From: an uncultured Porphyromonadaceae bacterium
GTDB taxonomy: Bacteria > Bacteroidota > Bacteroidia > Bacteroidales > Muribaculaceae
Direction of reading: 5' to 3'
Assembly (NCBI GenBank): GCA_905198125.1
Contig: CAJKBH010000009.1
Span: 1 to 64,000, forward strand
DNA: 64,000 bases
Below the pieces are notes generated by a model. It was not told the DNA's origin and did not search any database. It saw only the letters and a program-made list of their open reading frames with translations. Both the position numbers and the translations under genes were made by a program. Of this stretch, positions 14,939 through 23,247 are shown one piece after another. Position 1 is the stretch's first letter. Each line of letters opens with the position of its first letter.

Positions 14939-17002
14939 ATGGAGAAAGAACTTGCAATACTTCGCAACGACCCGTGGCTGGAGCCCTACAAGCCGGCCAT
15001 CGACGGTCGCCACAACGACGTAATAAAGAAATTCGACGAACTTACGGACAATTCCGACGGCAGCCTGTCCAAATTCGCCAACGCATATAAATACTACGGG
15101 TTGCACCGTCAGGCCAACGGCACGTGGGTGTTCCGCGACTATCTGCCCAACGCCGAGAAGGTGGTGCTGATAGGCGACTTCAGCAACTGGCAGAGCGACG
15201 AACGCTATGCACTGACCCGACTTCAGGACGGTTCGTGGTCGGGCAAGTTCGCCGCCGACATGATCCATAACGGCGACCTGTACAAGATGCGCGTGTACTG
15301 GCACGGCGGCGAAGGCGACCGCATCCCGGCATACGCCACCCGAGTGGTGCAGGACCCTGACACAAAGATATTCTCGGCCGAGGTATACGCCCCCGAGACC
15401 CCTTATAAATTCAAGACCACGCGCTTCCGTCCCGACACGCGCCCGCTGCTGATATACGAGGCGCACATCGGCATGGCCGAGGAGAAGGAGGGCGTGGGAA
15501 CATACGAGGAATTCCGCGTCAACATCCTGCCCCGCATCGCCAAGGACGGCTACAACGCCATCCAGCTCATGGCCATACAGGAGCATCCTTATTATGGTTC
15601 GTTCGGCTATCATGTCAGCAGCTTCTACGCCGCCTCCAGCCGTTTCGGCACACCCGACGACCTGAAGCGCCTGATAGACGAGGCCCATTCGCTCGGCATA
15701 GCCGTGATCATGGACATAGTGCACAGCCACGCCGTCAAGAACGAGAACGAGGGCTTGGGCCGCATTGACGGCAGCCACAACCTCTACTTCTACGGCGACG
15801 GGCGCCGCGAGCATCCGGCATGGGACAGCCTCTGCTTCGACTACGGCAAGAACTATGTGCTATATTTCCTTCTGTCCAACTGCAAATACTGGATGGAGGA
15901 ATACCGCTTCGACGGCTTCCGGTTCGACGGCGTCACCTCGATGCTGTATTACGACCACGGACTGGGCAAGGCGTTCGGCAGCTATGCCGACTACTACGAC
16001 GGCAACCAGGACACCAACGCCATCGTATATCTGACACTGGCCAACATCCTGATACACGAGGTGAAGGCCACGGCCATCACCATTGCCGAGGAGATGAGCG
16101 GCATGCCCGGCCTGGCCGTCAGGTTCGAGGACGGCGGCATGGGATTCGACTACCGCCTGGCAATGGGCATCCCCGACTACTGGATCAAGATGATCAAGGA
16201 GAAGAAGGACGAGGACTGGCATCCCACCTCCATATACTGGGAGCTGACCAACCGCCGCGCCGACGAGAAGACCGTAAGCTACTGCGAGAGCCACGACCAG
16301 GCCCTGGTGGGCGACAAGACCATCATATTCCGTCTGATAGACAAGGAGATGTACTGGCACATGCAGGTTGACGACCCGGACGGCACCGTGGCTCGCGGCA
16401 TGGCCATGCACAAGATGATACGCCTGGTGACCCTGGGCACCATCAACGGCGGTTACCTCAACTTCATGGGCAACGAGTTCGGCCATCCCGAATGGATCGA
16501 CTTCCCGCGCGAGGGCAACGGATGGAGCTACAAGTATGCCCGCCGTCAGTGGGACCTGGTGGACCGCGAGGACCTGAAATACAAGTATCTGAACCGTTTC
16601 GACAACGACATGATAGAACTGGTGTCGCAGCACTATAACTTCCAGTCCCTGCCCGTCGAGAAGCTGTGGGAGAAGGACGACGACCAGATACTGGCCTTCA
16701 TGCGCGGCGACCTGATATTCGTGTTCAACTGGAGCCCGACACGCTCGTTCGAGGGCTACGGATTCCTGGCGCCGGCCGGCGAATACGAGGTGGTGCTCGA
16801 CAGCGATTCGCCCGAATATGGCGGTTTCGGCATGATTGACGACAACGTGCATCACTTCACGCAGCCCGACCCGCTGTATAGCCCCAGCGGCAAGGGATGG
16901 CTCAAGATGTACCTGCCCGCCCGCACCGCACAGGTGCTCCGCATGGTGAAGAAGGGACGCAAGCCCGCTGCCAAAACCGCTGCCAAGAAAACCAAGAAGT
17001 AA
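14939..17002 (+). CDS. glgB: 1,4-alpha-glucan branching enzyme (GH13, eukaryote-like subgroup)
   Basis: A 687-residue enzyme forming alpha-1,6 branches in glycogen. It has an N-terminal CBM48-like module (FRDYLPNAEKVVLIGDFSNWQ), then the GH13 barrel with YEAHIGMAEE, DIVHSHAVKN, the nucleophile in DGFRFDGVT (Asp330), the acid/base in IAEEMSGMP (Glu384), and ESHDQALVGD. This motif set and the length match the GH13_8 type shared with eukaryotes. The lysine-rich tail (GRKPAAKTAAKKTKK) is dispensable-looking. A cmk gene follows after 21 bases. Confidence 0.95.
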   Translation: MEKELAILRNDPWLEPYKPAIDGRHNDVIKKFDELTDNSDGSLSKFANAYKYYGLHRQANGTWVFRDYLPNAEKVVLIGDFSNWQSDERYALTRLQDGSWSGKFAADMIHNGDLYKMRVYWHGGEGDRIPAYATRVVQDPDTKIFSAEVYAPETPYKFKTTRFRPDTRPLLIYEAHIGMAEEKEGVGTYEEFRVNILPRIAKDGYNAIQLMAIQEHPYYGSFGYHVSSFYAASSRFGTPDDLKRLIDEAHSLGIAVIMDIVHSHAVKNENEGLGRIDGSHNLYFYGDGRREHPAWDSLCFDYGKNYVLYFLLSNCKYWMEEYRFDGFRFDGVTSMLYYDHGLGKAFGSYADYYDGNQDTNAIVYLTLANILIHEVKATAITIAEEMSGMPGLAVRFEDGGMGFDYRLAMGIPDYWIKMIKEKKDEDWHPTSIYWELTNRRADEKTVSYCESHDQALVGDKTIIFRLIDKEMYWHMQVDDPDGTVARGMAMHKMIRLVTLGTINGGYLNFMGNEFGHPEWIDFPREGNGWSYKYARRQWDLVDREDLKYKYLNRFDNDMIELVSQHYNFQSLPVEKLWEKDDDQILAFMRGDLIFVFNWSPTRSFEGYGFLAPAGEYEVVLDSDSPEYGGFGMIDDNVHHFTQPDPLYSPSGKGWLKMYLPARTAQVLRMVKKGRKPAAKTAAKKTKK

Positions 17003-17023
17003 GAGGAGAGAAAGACAAAGACA

Positions 17024-17722
17024 ATGAAGAAGATAACGATAGCCATCGACGGTTATTCATCGTCGGGCAAATCGACTATGGCACGCGACCTGGCGCGCCG
17101 CATAGGCTATACATATATTGACTCCGGGGCGATGTACCGTGCCGTGACGCTTTACGCCATGCGTCACGGCATGATCGACCCTCAGGGCAAGGTGGACACT
17201 GCCGCGTTGACAGCCGCGCTGCCCGACATACACATATCGTTCGCGCCGGCATCCACGGCCGACGGCGTGCAGCATACGCTGTTGAACGGCGAGGATGTGG
17301 AGCGCGACATCCGCGGCATGGAGGTGAGCGAGCATGTCAGCCCCGTGGCCGTGATTCCCGAGGTGCGCGAACACCTGGTGAAACTGCAGCAGGAGTTCGG
17401 CCGGACCGGCGGCATAGTGATGGATGGCCGCGACATAGGCACCACAGTTTTCCCCCATGCCGAGATGAAGGTGTTCGTCAACGCCAGCGCCGAGGAACGT
17501 GCCCGTCGCCGACAGAAGGAACTGGAGGAAAAGACCGGCAAGCCTGTGGACTATGCCGAAATCCTAAGTAATATACGCGAGCGCGACCGCATCGACTCCA
17601 CGCGCGAGGTGTCGCCGCTGCGTCAGGCCGACGACGCCGTGCTTCTGGACAACGACGACATGAATCATCAGCAGCAGATGCAGTGGCTGATGGACCTGTA
17701 TCATTCCATTGTAAAGGATTGA
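17024..17722 (+). CDS. cmk: Cytidylate kinase
   Basis: A 232-residue NMP kinase converting CMP/dCMP to the diphosphates. P-loop GYSSSGKS spans residues 10-17; IDSGAMYRAVTL and MDGRDIGTTVFP are family signatures, and the RRRQKELEEKTGK lid and ERDRIDSTREVSPL segment are intact. The stop codon shares one base with the start of ispH (TGATG), so the two are translationally coupled. Confidence 0.96.
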   Translation: MKKITIAIDGYSSSGKSTMARDLARRIGYTYIDSGAMYRAVTLYAMRHGMIDPQGKVDTAALTAALPDIHISFAPASTADGVQHTLLNGEDVERDIRGMEVSEHVSPVAVIPEVREHLVKLQQEFGRTGGIVMDGRDIGTTVFPHAEMKVFVNASAEERARRRQKELEEKTGKPVDYAEILSNIRERDRIDSTREVSPLRQADDAVLLDNDDMNHQQQMQWLMDLYHSIVKD

Positions 17723-18639
17723 TGGACGACAAAGAACAGACGGGAACCCCGTCGATAGAGATAGATTCCAATTCCGGCTTCTGCTTCGGTGTGGTCACGG
17801 CCATACAGAAGGCAGAGGCCGAACTTGCACGCACCGGGCAGCTGCGATGTCTCGGCGACATCGTGCACAACGCCTCGGAGGTGGACCGTCTGGGTCGCCT
17901 TGGCCTGATCACCATCACCCACGCCGACCTGGAGGACCTGCGCGACACGACCGTGCTGCTGCGTGCCCACGGCGAACCGCCGTCTACCTACCGTACGCTG
18001 CGCGACCGAAACATCAACGTCATAGACGCGACATGCCCCGTTGTGCTGAGGCTGCAGCGCCGCATCAAGGAGGCATACGACCAGGCCCGCGCCGAGCTGG
18101 AACGGGGCGACCGCCTTCAGATGCCCCTGTTCATTATATATGGCAAGAAGGGACATGCCGAGGTATTGGGTCTGGTGGGCCAGACCGACGGCGAGGCAAT
18201 GGTGATACAGGGTCCGGAGCAACTCGACGAGCTGGACCTGAGCCGCGACGTCTTGCTATATTCGCAGACCACCATGAGCCTGGACGGATTCCGCGACATC
18301 GTGGAGCATATCAAGGGGCGCAAGCGTCAGGGCGGGTTCGAATACTTCGACACCATCTGCCGCCAGGTGGCCACGCGGTCGGCCAAGATACGCGACTTCG
18401 CCGCCGGCCACGACGTGGTGGTGTTCGTGACGGGCGCCAAGTCGAGCAACGGCAAGGTGCTGTACGAGGAATGCCGCATGGTGAATCCCAACACCTACCG
18501 CGTAACCGACGCCGACGGGCTGCGCCGCGAATGGCTGGACCAGGCCGTGAGCATCGGCGTGTGCGGCGCCACATCCACGCCCGCCTGGCTGATGCAACAG
18601 GTAGCCGACAGAATAAAAGAGATAATCAATCCCGCTTAA
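17722..18639 (+). CDS. ispH: 4-hydroxy-3-methylbut-2-enyl diphosphate reductase
   Basis: A 305-residue Fe-S enzyme for the last step of the MEP isoprenoid pathway, giving IPP and DMAPP. The three cluster cysteines are in SGFCFGVV (Cys21), DATCPVV and VCGATSTP; LRAHGEPP and the SSNGK segment are also conserved. The start is placed at MDDKEQ because it overlaps the cmk stop by one base; the open frame extends 13 codons further upstream inside cmk. Isoprenoid supply fits the menA gene a few kilobases downstream. Confidence 0.95.
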   Translation: MDDKEQTGTPSIEIDSNSGFCFGVVTAIQKAEAELARTGQLRCLGDIVHNASEVDRLGRLGLITITHADLEDLRDTTVLLRAHGEPPSTYRTLRDRNINVIDATCPVVLRLQRRIKEAYDQARAELERGDRLQMPLFIIYGKKGHAEVLGLVGQTDGEAMVIQGPEQLDELDLSRDVLLYSQTTMSLDGFRDIVEHIKGRKRQGGFEYFDTICRQVATRSAKIRDFAAGHDVVVFVTGAKSSNGKVLYEECRMVNPNTYRVTDADGLRREWLDQAVSIGVCGATSTPAWLMQQVADRIKEIINPA

Positions 18640-18680
18640 TCGGGATTAATCGAGTTAAATCAAGATAAATCAGGACTTTA
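18640..18680. repeat. TTAATCGGGATTAATCGAG low-complexity spacer
   Basis: The whole 41-base gap between ispH and tadA consists of a degenerate repeat on the theme (T)TAATC(G/A)(A/G)G. It runs from the ispH stop to the tadA start codon. It shows no resemblance to the other spacer repeats in sequence but the same organisation. Confidence 0.55.
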
Positions 18681-19130
18681 ATGGACAGTCAGGACGAACG
18701 ATGGATGCGTATGGCCCTTCTGGAGGCCGAGCAGGCCGCCAAGGAGGGCGAGGTGCCCGTAGGCGCCGTGGTGGTATGCAACGGCAAGATAGTGGGCCGC
18801 GGCCACAACATGACCGAGACGCTGAAGGACGTGACGGCCCACGCCGAGATGATGGCCATTACAGCCGCCGCCAATACGTTGGGCGGCAAATACCTGCCCA
18901 ACTGCACCCTATACGTCACCGTGGAGCCGTGCGCCATGTGCGCCGGTGCCATCGGCTGGTCGCAGATGGGGCGCCTGGTGTATGGCGCCTACGACCGCAA
19001 GCGCGGATTCGAGTCGTATTTCTGTTCCGACCCCTCCCCCCTACATCCAAAAACGATAGTGGAATCCGGACTGCTGGAAGAGGAATGCGCCGCCCTTATG
19101 TCGGATTTTTTTAAAGCAAAGCGAAAATAA
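18681..19130 (+). CDS. tadA: tRNA adenosine(34) deaminase
   Basis: A 149-residue zinc-dependent deaminase making inosine at the wobble position of tRNA-Arg(ACG). The zinc/catalytic motif HAE is at residues 54-56 and PCAMC at 83-87; GAIGWSQMGRLVYGAYD matches the TadA subfamily rather than guanine or cytosine deaminases. It follows ispH after a low-complexity spacer. Confidence 0.92.
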   Translation: MDSQDERWMRMALLEAEQAAKEGEVPVGAVVVCNGKIVGRGHNMTETLKDVTAHAEMMAITAAANTLGGKYLPNCTLYVTVEPCAMCAGAIGWSQMGRLVYGAYDRKRGFESYFCSDPSPLHPKTIVESGLLEEECAALMSDFFKAKRK

Positions 19131-19133
19131 ATT

Positions 19134-19162
19134 GGATATTTCGGATTAAAATGCTAACTTTA
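19134..19162 (+). promoter_or_regulatory. Candidate promoter for ADP-ribosylglycohydrolase gene
   Basis: TTG (19134-19136), 18 bases, TAACTTTA (19155-19162), one mismatch from the consensus -7, about 87 bases upstream of the gene. The spacing is slightly short, so this is tentative. Confidence 0.4.
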
Positions 19163-19248
19163 CGGAGCTATAAAAACACGCGACATCTAACTAACTTACG
19201 GACTCTGTTGCCGACTCGGCGAGTCACAGCAGGTTCAATTGAACAGAA

Positions 19249-20199
19249 ATGGAAACAAAATCTAATCTAACCAAGTACGACCGTATCCGCGGGGCCATCG
19301 TAGGCTTCGCATTGGGCGACGCATTAGGCCTGGGCTCGGAATTCATGACCAAAGAGGAGATGCAGGGATATTATCCTGACAAACTCCGCGACTTCAAAAG
19401 CATAATCCGCGACTCACACCGCTGCCAATGGAAGCCGGGCGAGGCCACCAACGACAGCGGATTTTTCTGCACGTTGCTGGAAACCATTCTGGCCAACGGC
19501 GGTTATGACCTGAACGTATGCGCCAAGGCGTTCATAGACAAGATACGTAACACCAGCAAGGACATAGTGCCCACGTTCCGCACCCTGCTGGCTTTCCCCA
19601 ACTGGGAGGAGTCGCCACTGGTCAACACCCACAAGATATGGGCGCACCACGGCATAGAGGAAGGCACCAACGAGGCCAACCACCGGGGCATAGCCCTGGC
19701 CCTGATGTTCGACCGCATAGGACTGGACGACATGGTGAAACAGCTGGTGCTGATGACTCACGACGACATGCGTTGCGTGGCGTCGTCCATAATCCTGTCC
19801 CACATGGCGCATTCGCTGCTGCACACCGGTATGCCCGCCACGGAAAAGGACCTGATGAGCGTATGCTACGCCTACGACACGCGCACCGTGCCTTTCCTGG
19901 AAATGGCCATCAACGGCAAGCTGGAGGATTTCGAGCTTGACGACGAGGACTCCATGGGCTGGACCCGCAAGAACATGGGCTCGGCTTTGTGGACTATATG
20001 GCACTGCGACAACGCAGCCGATTCGATATATGCTGTGATAGACGAGGCCGGCGACGCCGACTCCAACGGCGCCATCACCGGTGCCCTGGCGGGTCTCCGC
20101 TTCGGATACGACGCCCTGCCCGACATCAAGAACGACCTGATCGATAAAGATTACTTCGACGACCTGGCACGGCGCGTGGCAGCGTTTAGCGATAAATGA
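19249..20199 (+). CDS. ADP-ribosylglycohydrolase family protein
   Basis: A 316-residue all-alpha DraG/ARH-type hydrolase that removes ADP-ribose from proteins or small molecules. Signatures are GAIVGFALGDALGLGSEF near the N-terminus, TNDSGFF in place of the usual TDDT metal motif, and GDADSNGAITGALAGLRFG near the C-terminus, which matches the GDxDT metal site. The SNDS/TNDS type substitutions may alter metal binding. It ends FSDK-stop in a short repeated sequence that leads into menA. Substrate unknown. Confidence 0.85.
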   Translation: METKSNLTKYDRIRGAIVGFALGDALGLGSEFMTKEEMQGYYPDKLRDFKSIIRDSHRCQWKPGEATNDSGFFCTLLETILANGGYDLNVCAKAFIDKIRNTSKDIVPTFRTLLAFPNWEESPLVNTHKIWAHHGIEEGTNEANHRGIALALMFDRIGLDDMVKQLVLMTHDDMRCVASSIILSHMAHSLLHTGMPATEKDLMSVCYAYDTRTVPFLEMAINGKLEDFELDDEDSMGWTRKNMGSALWTIWHCDNAADSIYAVIDEAGDADSNGAITGALAGLRFGYDALPDIKNDLIDKDYFDDLARRVAAFSDK

Positions 20200-20230
20200 T
20201 GAGTGACGAAGGATAAGTGATAAGTGATGA
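20194..20230. repeat. GATAAGTGATGAGTGA repeat at gene junction
   Basis: The end of the glycohydrolase gene and the start of menA are built from GATAAATGATGAGTGACGAAGG and GATAAGTGATAAGTGATGAG units. The reverse complement of the same unit forms the end of the flippase gene at 23225-23247. Both genes end in Ser-Asp-Lys-stop because of it. Confidence 0.65.
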
Positions 20231-21111
20231 GTGCGGTAAAGTCATGGATTGAGGCGATGCGTCTGCGGACGCTGCCGGTGTCGGTGAGCGGCGTATTGGC
20301 CGGCGCCGGTTGCGCGGCGTATATGGGTTCGTTCCGTACGGTGCCGTTCCTGATATGCCTCTGCTTCGCTATCATGGCGCAGATTGTCAGCAACTTCGGC
20401 AACGAATACTTCGATTACCGCAACGGTCTTGACAAGAAAGGACGCGAGGGGTTTCGCCGTGGCGTGACCGAGGGTGACATATCGCCACGGGCCATGAAAC
20501 GGGCCACATTCGGCCTGTTGGCCCTGACTTGCGCCGTAGGCGTCCCGCTGATGTTCATAACCGGGTGGTGGCTGGTGTTCGTGGGCATTGCGATAGCCCT
20601 GTTCGCCCTGGCCTATTCCACCGGGCCGTGGCCCCTGTCGCATCACGGACTCGGCGAGGCGGCCGTGGTGGTATTCTTCGGCATTGTGCCCGTGGTGTTC
20701 ACCGCCTACGTGCAGACTCTCAGCTGGTCCGTGCTTCCGCTGGCGTTGCCACTTTCGATTGCCATCGGCCTGATGGGAGCCAATGTGATGATAGTGAACA
20801 ATTACCGCGACCTTGACGATGACCGCGCCGCCGGCAAGCACACTTTGTCCGTCATAATCGGACCGCGTGCCACGCTGGCCCTGTATATCGTGAACTGTTT
20901 CTTGGCACTGCTGCTGATTGAGATAGCCACCATAACGCGCATCGACGTATTGTGGCAGCTCGCGCCGCTGGCCTATATCAATATCTCATGGATACTGTGG
21001 CAACGTATGCGTGTGTCCCGGGGCCACGAACTCAATCCCATCTTAGGCAAGACGGCCGTCACCATGTTCCTGCTGTCACTGTGTCTGCTCGCTGCCCTCG
21101 CCACAGCGTAA
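20227..21111 (+). CDS. menA: 1,4-dihydroxy-2-naphthoate polyprenyltransferase
   Basis: A 294-residue UbiA-family membrane prenyltransferase in menaquinone synthesis. The prenyl-diphosphate motif NEYFDYRNGLD (near residue 60) and second motif NNYRDLDDDRAAGKHT are both present, with about eight to nine hydrophobic helices. ATG at 20227 is preferred over GTG at 20224. The start lies inside a GATAAGTGATGAG repeat. Menaquinone is the usual respiratory quinone of Bacteroidales. Confidence 0.93.
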   Translation: MSAVKSWIEAMRLRTLPVSVSGVLAGAGCAAYMGSFRTVPFLICLCFAIMAQIVSNFGNEYFDYRNGLDKKGREGFRRGVTEGDISPRAMKRATFGLLALTCAVGVPLMFITGWWLVFVGIAIALFALAYSTGPWPLSHHGLGEAAVVVFFGIVPVVFTAYVQTLSWSVLPLALPLSIAIGLMGANVMIVNNYRDLDDDRAAGKHTLSVIIGPRATLALYIVNCFLALLLIEIATITRIDVLWQLAPLAYINISWILWQRMRVSRGHELNPILGKTAVTMFLLSLCLLAALATA

Positions 21112-21142
21112 AATGGCGTTTCGTTTTCCCGTTTTTTTTGAT

Positions 21143-21150
21143 TAATTTTG
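21143..21150 (+). promoter_or_regulatory. Candidate -7 element for dnaB
   Basis: TAATTTTG lies 25 bases before the dnaB start, a perfect -7 match, after a T-run. The -33 position (near 21120) has only GTTTCG, so the upstream element is poor. Confidence 0.45.
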
Positions 21151-21175
21151 CAGTTCTATCTGCAATTTCACAACT

Positions 21176-22765
21176 ATGCCTGCTGATCAGAAACCATTCA
21201 AGAGAAAACCTCAATACGACAAACCGAAGGAATCGCCTACGGGCAAGCTGCCTCCCCACGACACGGAGCTTGAGGAGGTAGTGATTGGCGCGCTGATGCT
21301 CGAGAAGGACGCATACATGAATGTGGCCGACATCCTGACGCCCGATGCCTTCTACGATCCCGTCAACGCCAAGATATACGAGGCTATCTCCACATTGGGA
21401 CTGAACCAGCGCCCCATAGACATGATGACCGTAACCGAGCAGCTGCGCGCCAACGGCACGCTGCAGGAAGTGGGCGGCGCCATGCACCTGGCCGACCTCA
21501 CCGCCCGCGTGTATTCGGCCGCCAACATCATGTATCACGCCAAGATCATCTCGCAGAAGTATCTGGCGCGCCGGCTCATAACCTTCGCCAGCCAGATCGA
21601 GACGGACGCTTTCGACGAGAGCAACGACGTGGACGACCTGCTGCAGCAGGCCGAGGGTCAGCTGTTCGACATCTCACAGACACACCTTAAGCGCGAGGTG
21701 ACACAGATAGACCCGGTGCTAAACCTGGCTCTGGAGCAGATACAGATAGCGTCGCATACCGAGACAGGTCTTTCCGGCCTGGAGACGGGCTACACCGGTC
21801 TGGACAAGATGACCTCAGGCTGGCAGAACTCCGACCTTATCATCATCGCGGCGCGTCCCGCCATGGGTAAGACCGCGTTCGTGCTGTCCATGGCCAAGAA
21901 CATGGCCGTGGACCGCAACATTCCCGTGGCCATATTCACGCTGGAGATGGCCAACGTGCAGCTGGTGAAACGTCTCATAAGCAACGTGGCCGAACTGAAC
22001 GGCGAGAAAATAAAGTCGGGCCAGCTCACGCCCGAGGAATGGAGCCGTCTGAACAACAACGTGCGCCAGATGTTCAGCGCGCCGCTGTATCTGGACGAGA
22101 CCCCGGGACTCTCCATCACCGAGCTGCGCACCAAGGCGCGCCGTCTGGTGAGGGAGCGCAATGTGAAGCTGATCATGATCGACTACCTGCAGCTGATGAA
22201 CGCCACAGGCCTGAAATTAGGCAGCCGCGAGCAGGAGGTGTCCACGATATCCCGATCGCTCAAGGCACTGGCCAAGGAGCTGAACATACCCATCATCGCC
22301 CTGTCGCAGCTGAACCGAAGCACCGAGACGCGCGAGGACAAGCGCCCCGTGCTGTCCGACCTGCGTGAGTCGGGCGCCATCGAGCAGGACGCCGACATCG
22401 TCTGCTTCATCCACCGTCCCGAATATTACACCAAGAGCACCGTGGACAGCAACAACAACGACATCCGCGGTCTGGCCGAGCTGATTGTGGCCAAGCACCG
22501 TAGCGGCGCCGTAGGTGACGTGAAGCTTAGGTTCGTAAGCCAGTTCGCGCGGTTCGAGAACTGGGACGAGGGATACCAGATGATGCAGGAAGCGTTCGGC
22601 GACGAACCGACTCAGGAAGGCACATCCGTAAGGCGCGTCAGCAAGATAGGCAGCGATTCGCAAGGCGACGCACCGCAGGGCGGATTCAATTTCGCTCCGA
22701 TGCCCGGCAACGCCCCCATGCCCGACATTATGCCCGGACCCGACGACTCACCGGTACCGTTCTGA
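21176..22765 (+). CDS. dnaB: Replicative DNA helicase
   Basis: A 529-residue DnaB helicase that unwinds DNA at the replication fork as a hexamer. The N-terminal DnaB domain begins at LPPHDTELEEVVIGALML; the RecA-like domain has Walker A ARPAMGKT (around residues 224-231), IDYLQLM, and the SGAIEQDADIV arginine-finger region. The C-terminus is extended by a Gly/Pro/Met-rich tail. No intein is present. Confidence 0.96.
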   Translation: MPADQKPFKRKPQYDKPKESPTGKLPPHDTELEEVVIGALMLEKDAYMNVADILTPDAFYDPVNAKIYEAISTLGLNQRPIDMMTVTEQLRANGTLQEVGGAMHLADLTARVYSAANIMYHAKIISQKYLARRLITFASQIETDAFDESNDVDDLLQQAEGQLFDISQTHLKREVTQIDPVLNLALEQIQIASHTETGLSGLETGYTGLDKMTSGWQNSDLIIIAARPAMGKTAFVLSMAKNMAVDRNIPVAIFTLEMANVQLVKRLISNVAELNGEKIKSGQLTPEEWSRLNNNVRQMFSAPLYLDETPGLSITELRTKARRLVRERNVKLIMIDYLQLMNATGLKLGSREQEVSTISRSLKALAKELNIPIIALSQLNRSTETREDKRPVLSDLRESGAIEQDADIVCFIHRPEYYTKSTVDSNNNDIRGLAELIVAKHRSGAVGDVKLRFVSQFARFENWDEGYQMMQEAFGDEPTQEGTSVRRVSKIGSDSQGDAPQGGFNFAPMPGNAPMPDIMPGPDDSPVPF

Positions 22766-22894
22766 TTCCTTCCCATCTCCCCCTCATTTTTTCAATTACT
22801 CCAACTTTTTCCACCTCTCCCACTTTTCCCGCCCCTCCCATGAACCTAATCGGAGTATGTGTTGTTGTAATGACAAAGATAAAACACAAAGGTT

Positions 22895-23119
22895 ATGGAA
22901 GCAAAGGAGAAAGAAGAAAAAAAAGAGGTGCGTGAGTCGATAGACCAGGCAACCGATATGGCAAAAGCCAAGCATCACATCGATCATAACAGGAGCACAC
23001 GCAAGATCAACAAACTGTGGCTGTGGCTCGGAGTATTGGCACTCTGCATCCTGCTGATCTGGTGGATATTCAGCATCGGCACCGCCGAAGACCTGTCGGG
23101 AGTGATCAACGGCAACTAA
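22895..23119 (+). CDS. Small single-pass membrane protein of unknown function
   Basis: A 74-residue protein with a highly charged N-terminal half (KEKEEKKEVRES, possible short coiled coil), one transmembrane helix (about residues 41-61, LWLWLGVLALCILLIWWIF) and a short polar tail. It is followed by a good terminator at 23192-23224, supporting a real transcript. I do not recognise a family. The CT-rich spacer before it (22766-22845) shows no other feature. Confidence 0.6.
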   Translation: MEAKEKEEKKEVRESIDQATDMAKAKHHIDHNRSTRKINKLWLWLGVLALCILLIWWIFSIGTAEDLSGVINGN

Positions 23120-23191
23120 AGATACTCATTACCGGCCATTCAAAGTCCCAACAAGGGGTTGTATTTTTTTCGTAAGACCGGGAATAAGGAG

Positions 23192-23224
23192 GCGTGTCGG
23201 CAGCAATTCCGGCACGCTTTTTTT
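23192..23224 (+). terminator. Rho-independent terminator
   Basis: Stem GCGTGTCGG (23192-23200) with CCGGCACGC (23209-23217), eight of nine pairs plus a wobble, followed by seven T. It ends the dnaB/small membrane protein transcript ahead of the convergent flippase. Confidence 0.85.
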
Positions 23225-23247
23225 GCCATCACTTATCACTTGTCACT
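23225..23247. repeat. Second copy of the GTGATAAGTGATG repeat (inverse strand)
   Basis: ATCACTTATCACTTGTCACT is the reverse complement of the repeat at the glycohydrolase/menA junction. It overlaps the flippase stop codon and encodes its final Ser-Asp-Lys. Confidence 0.65.
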
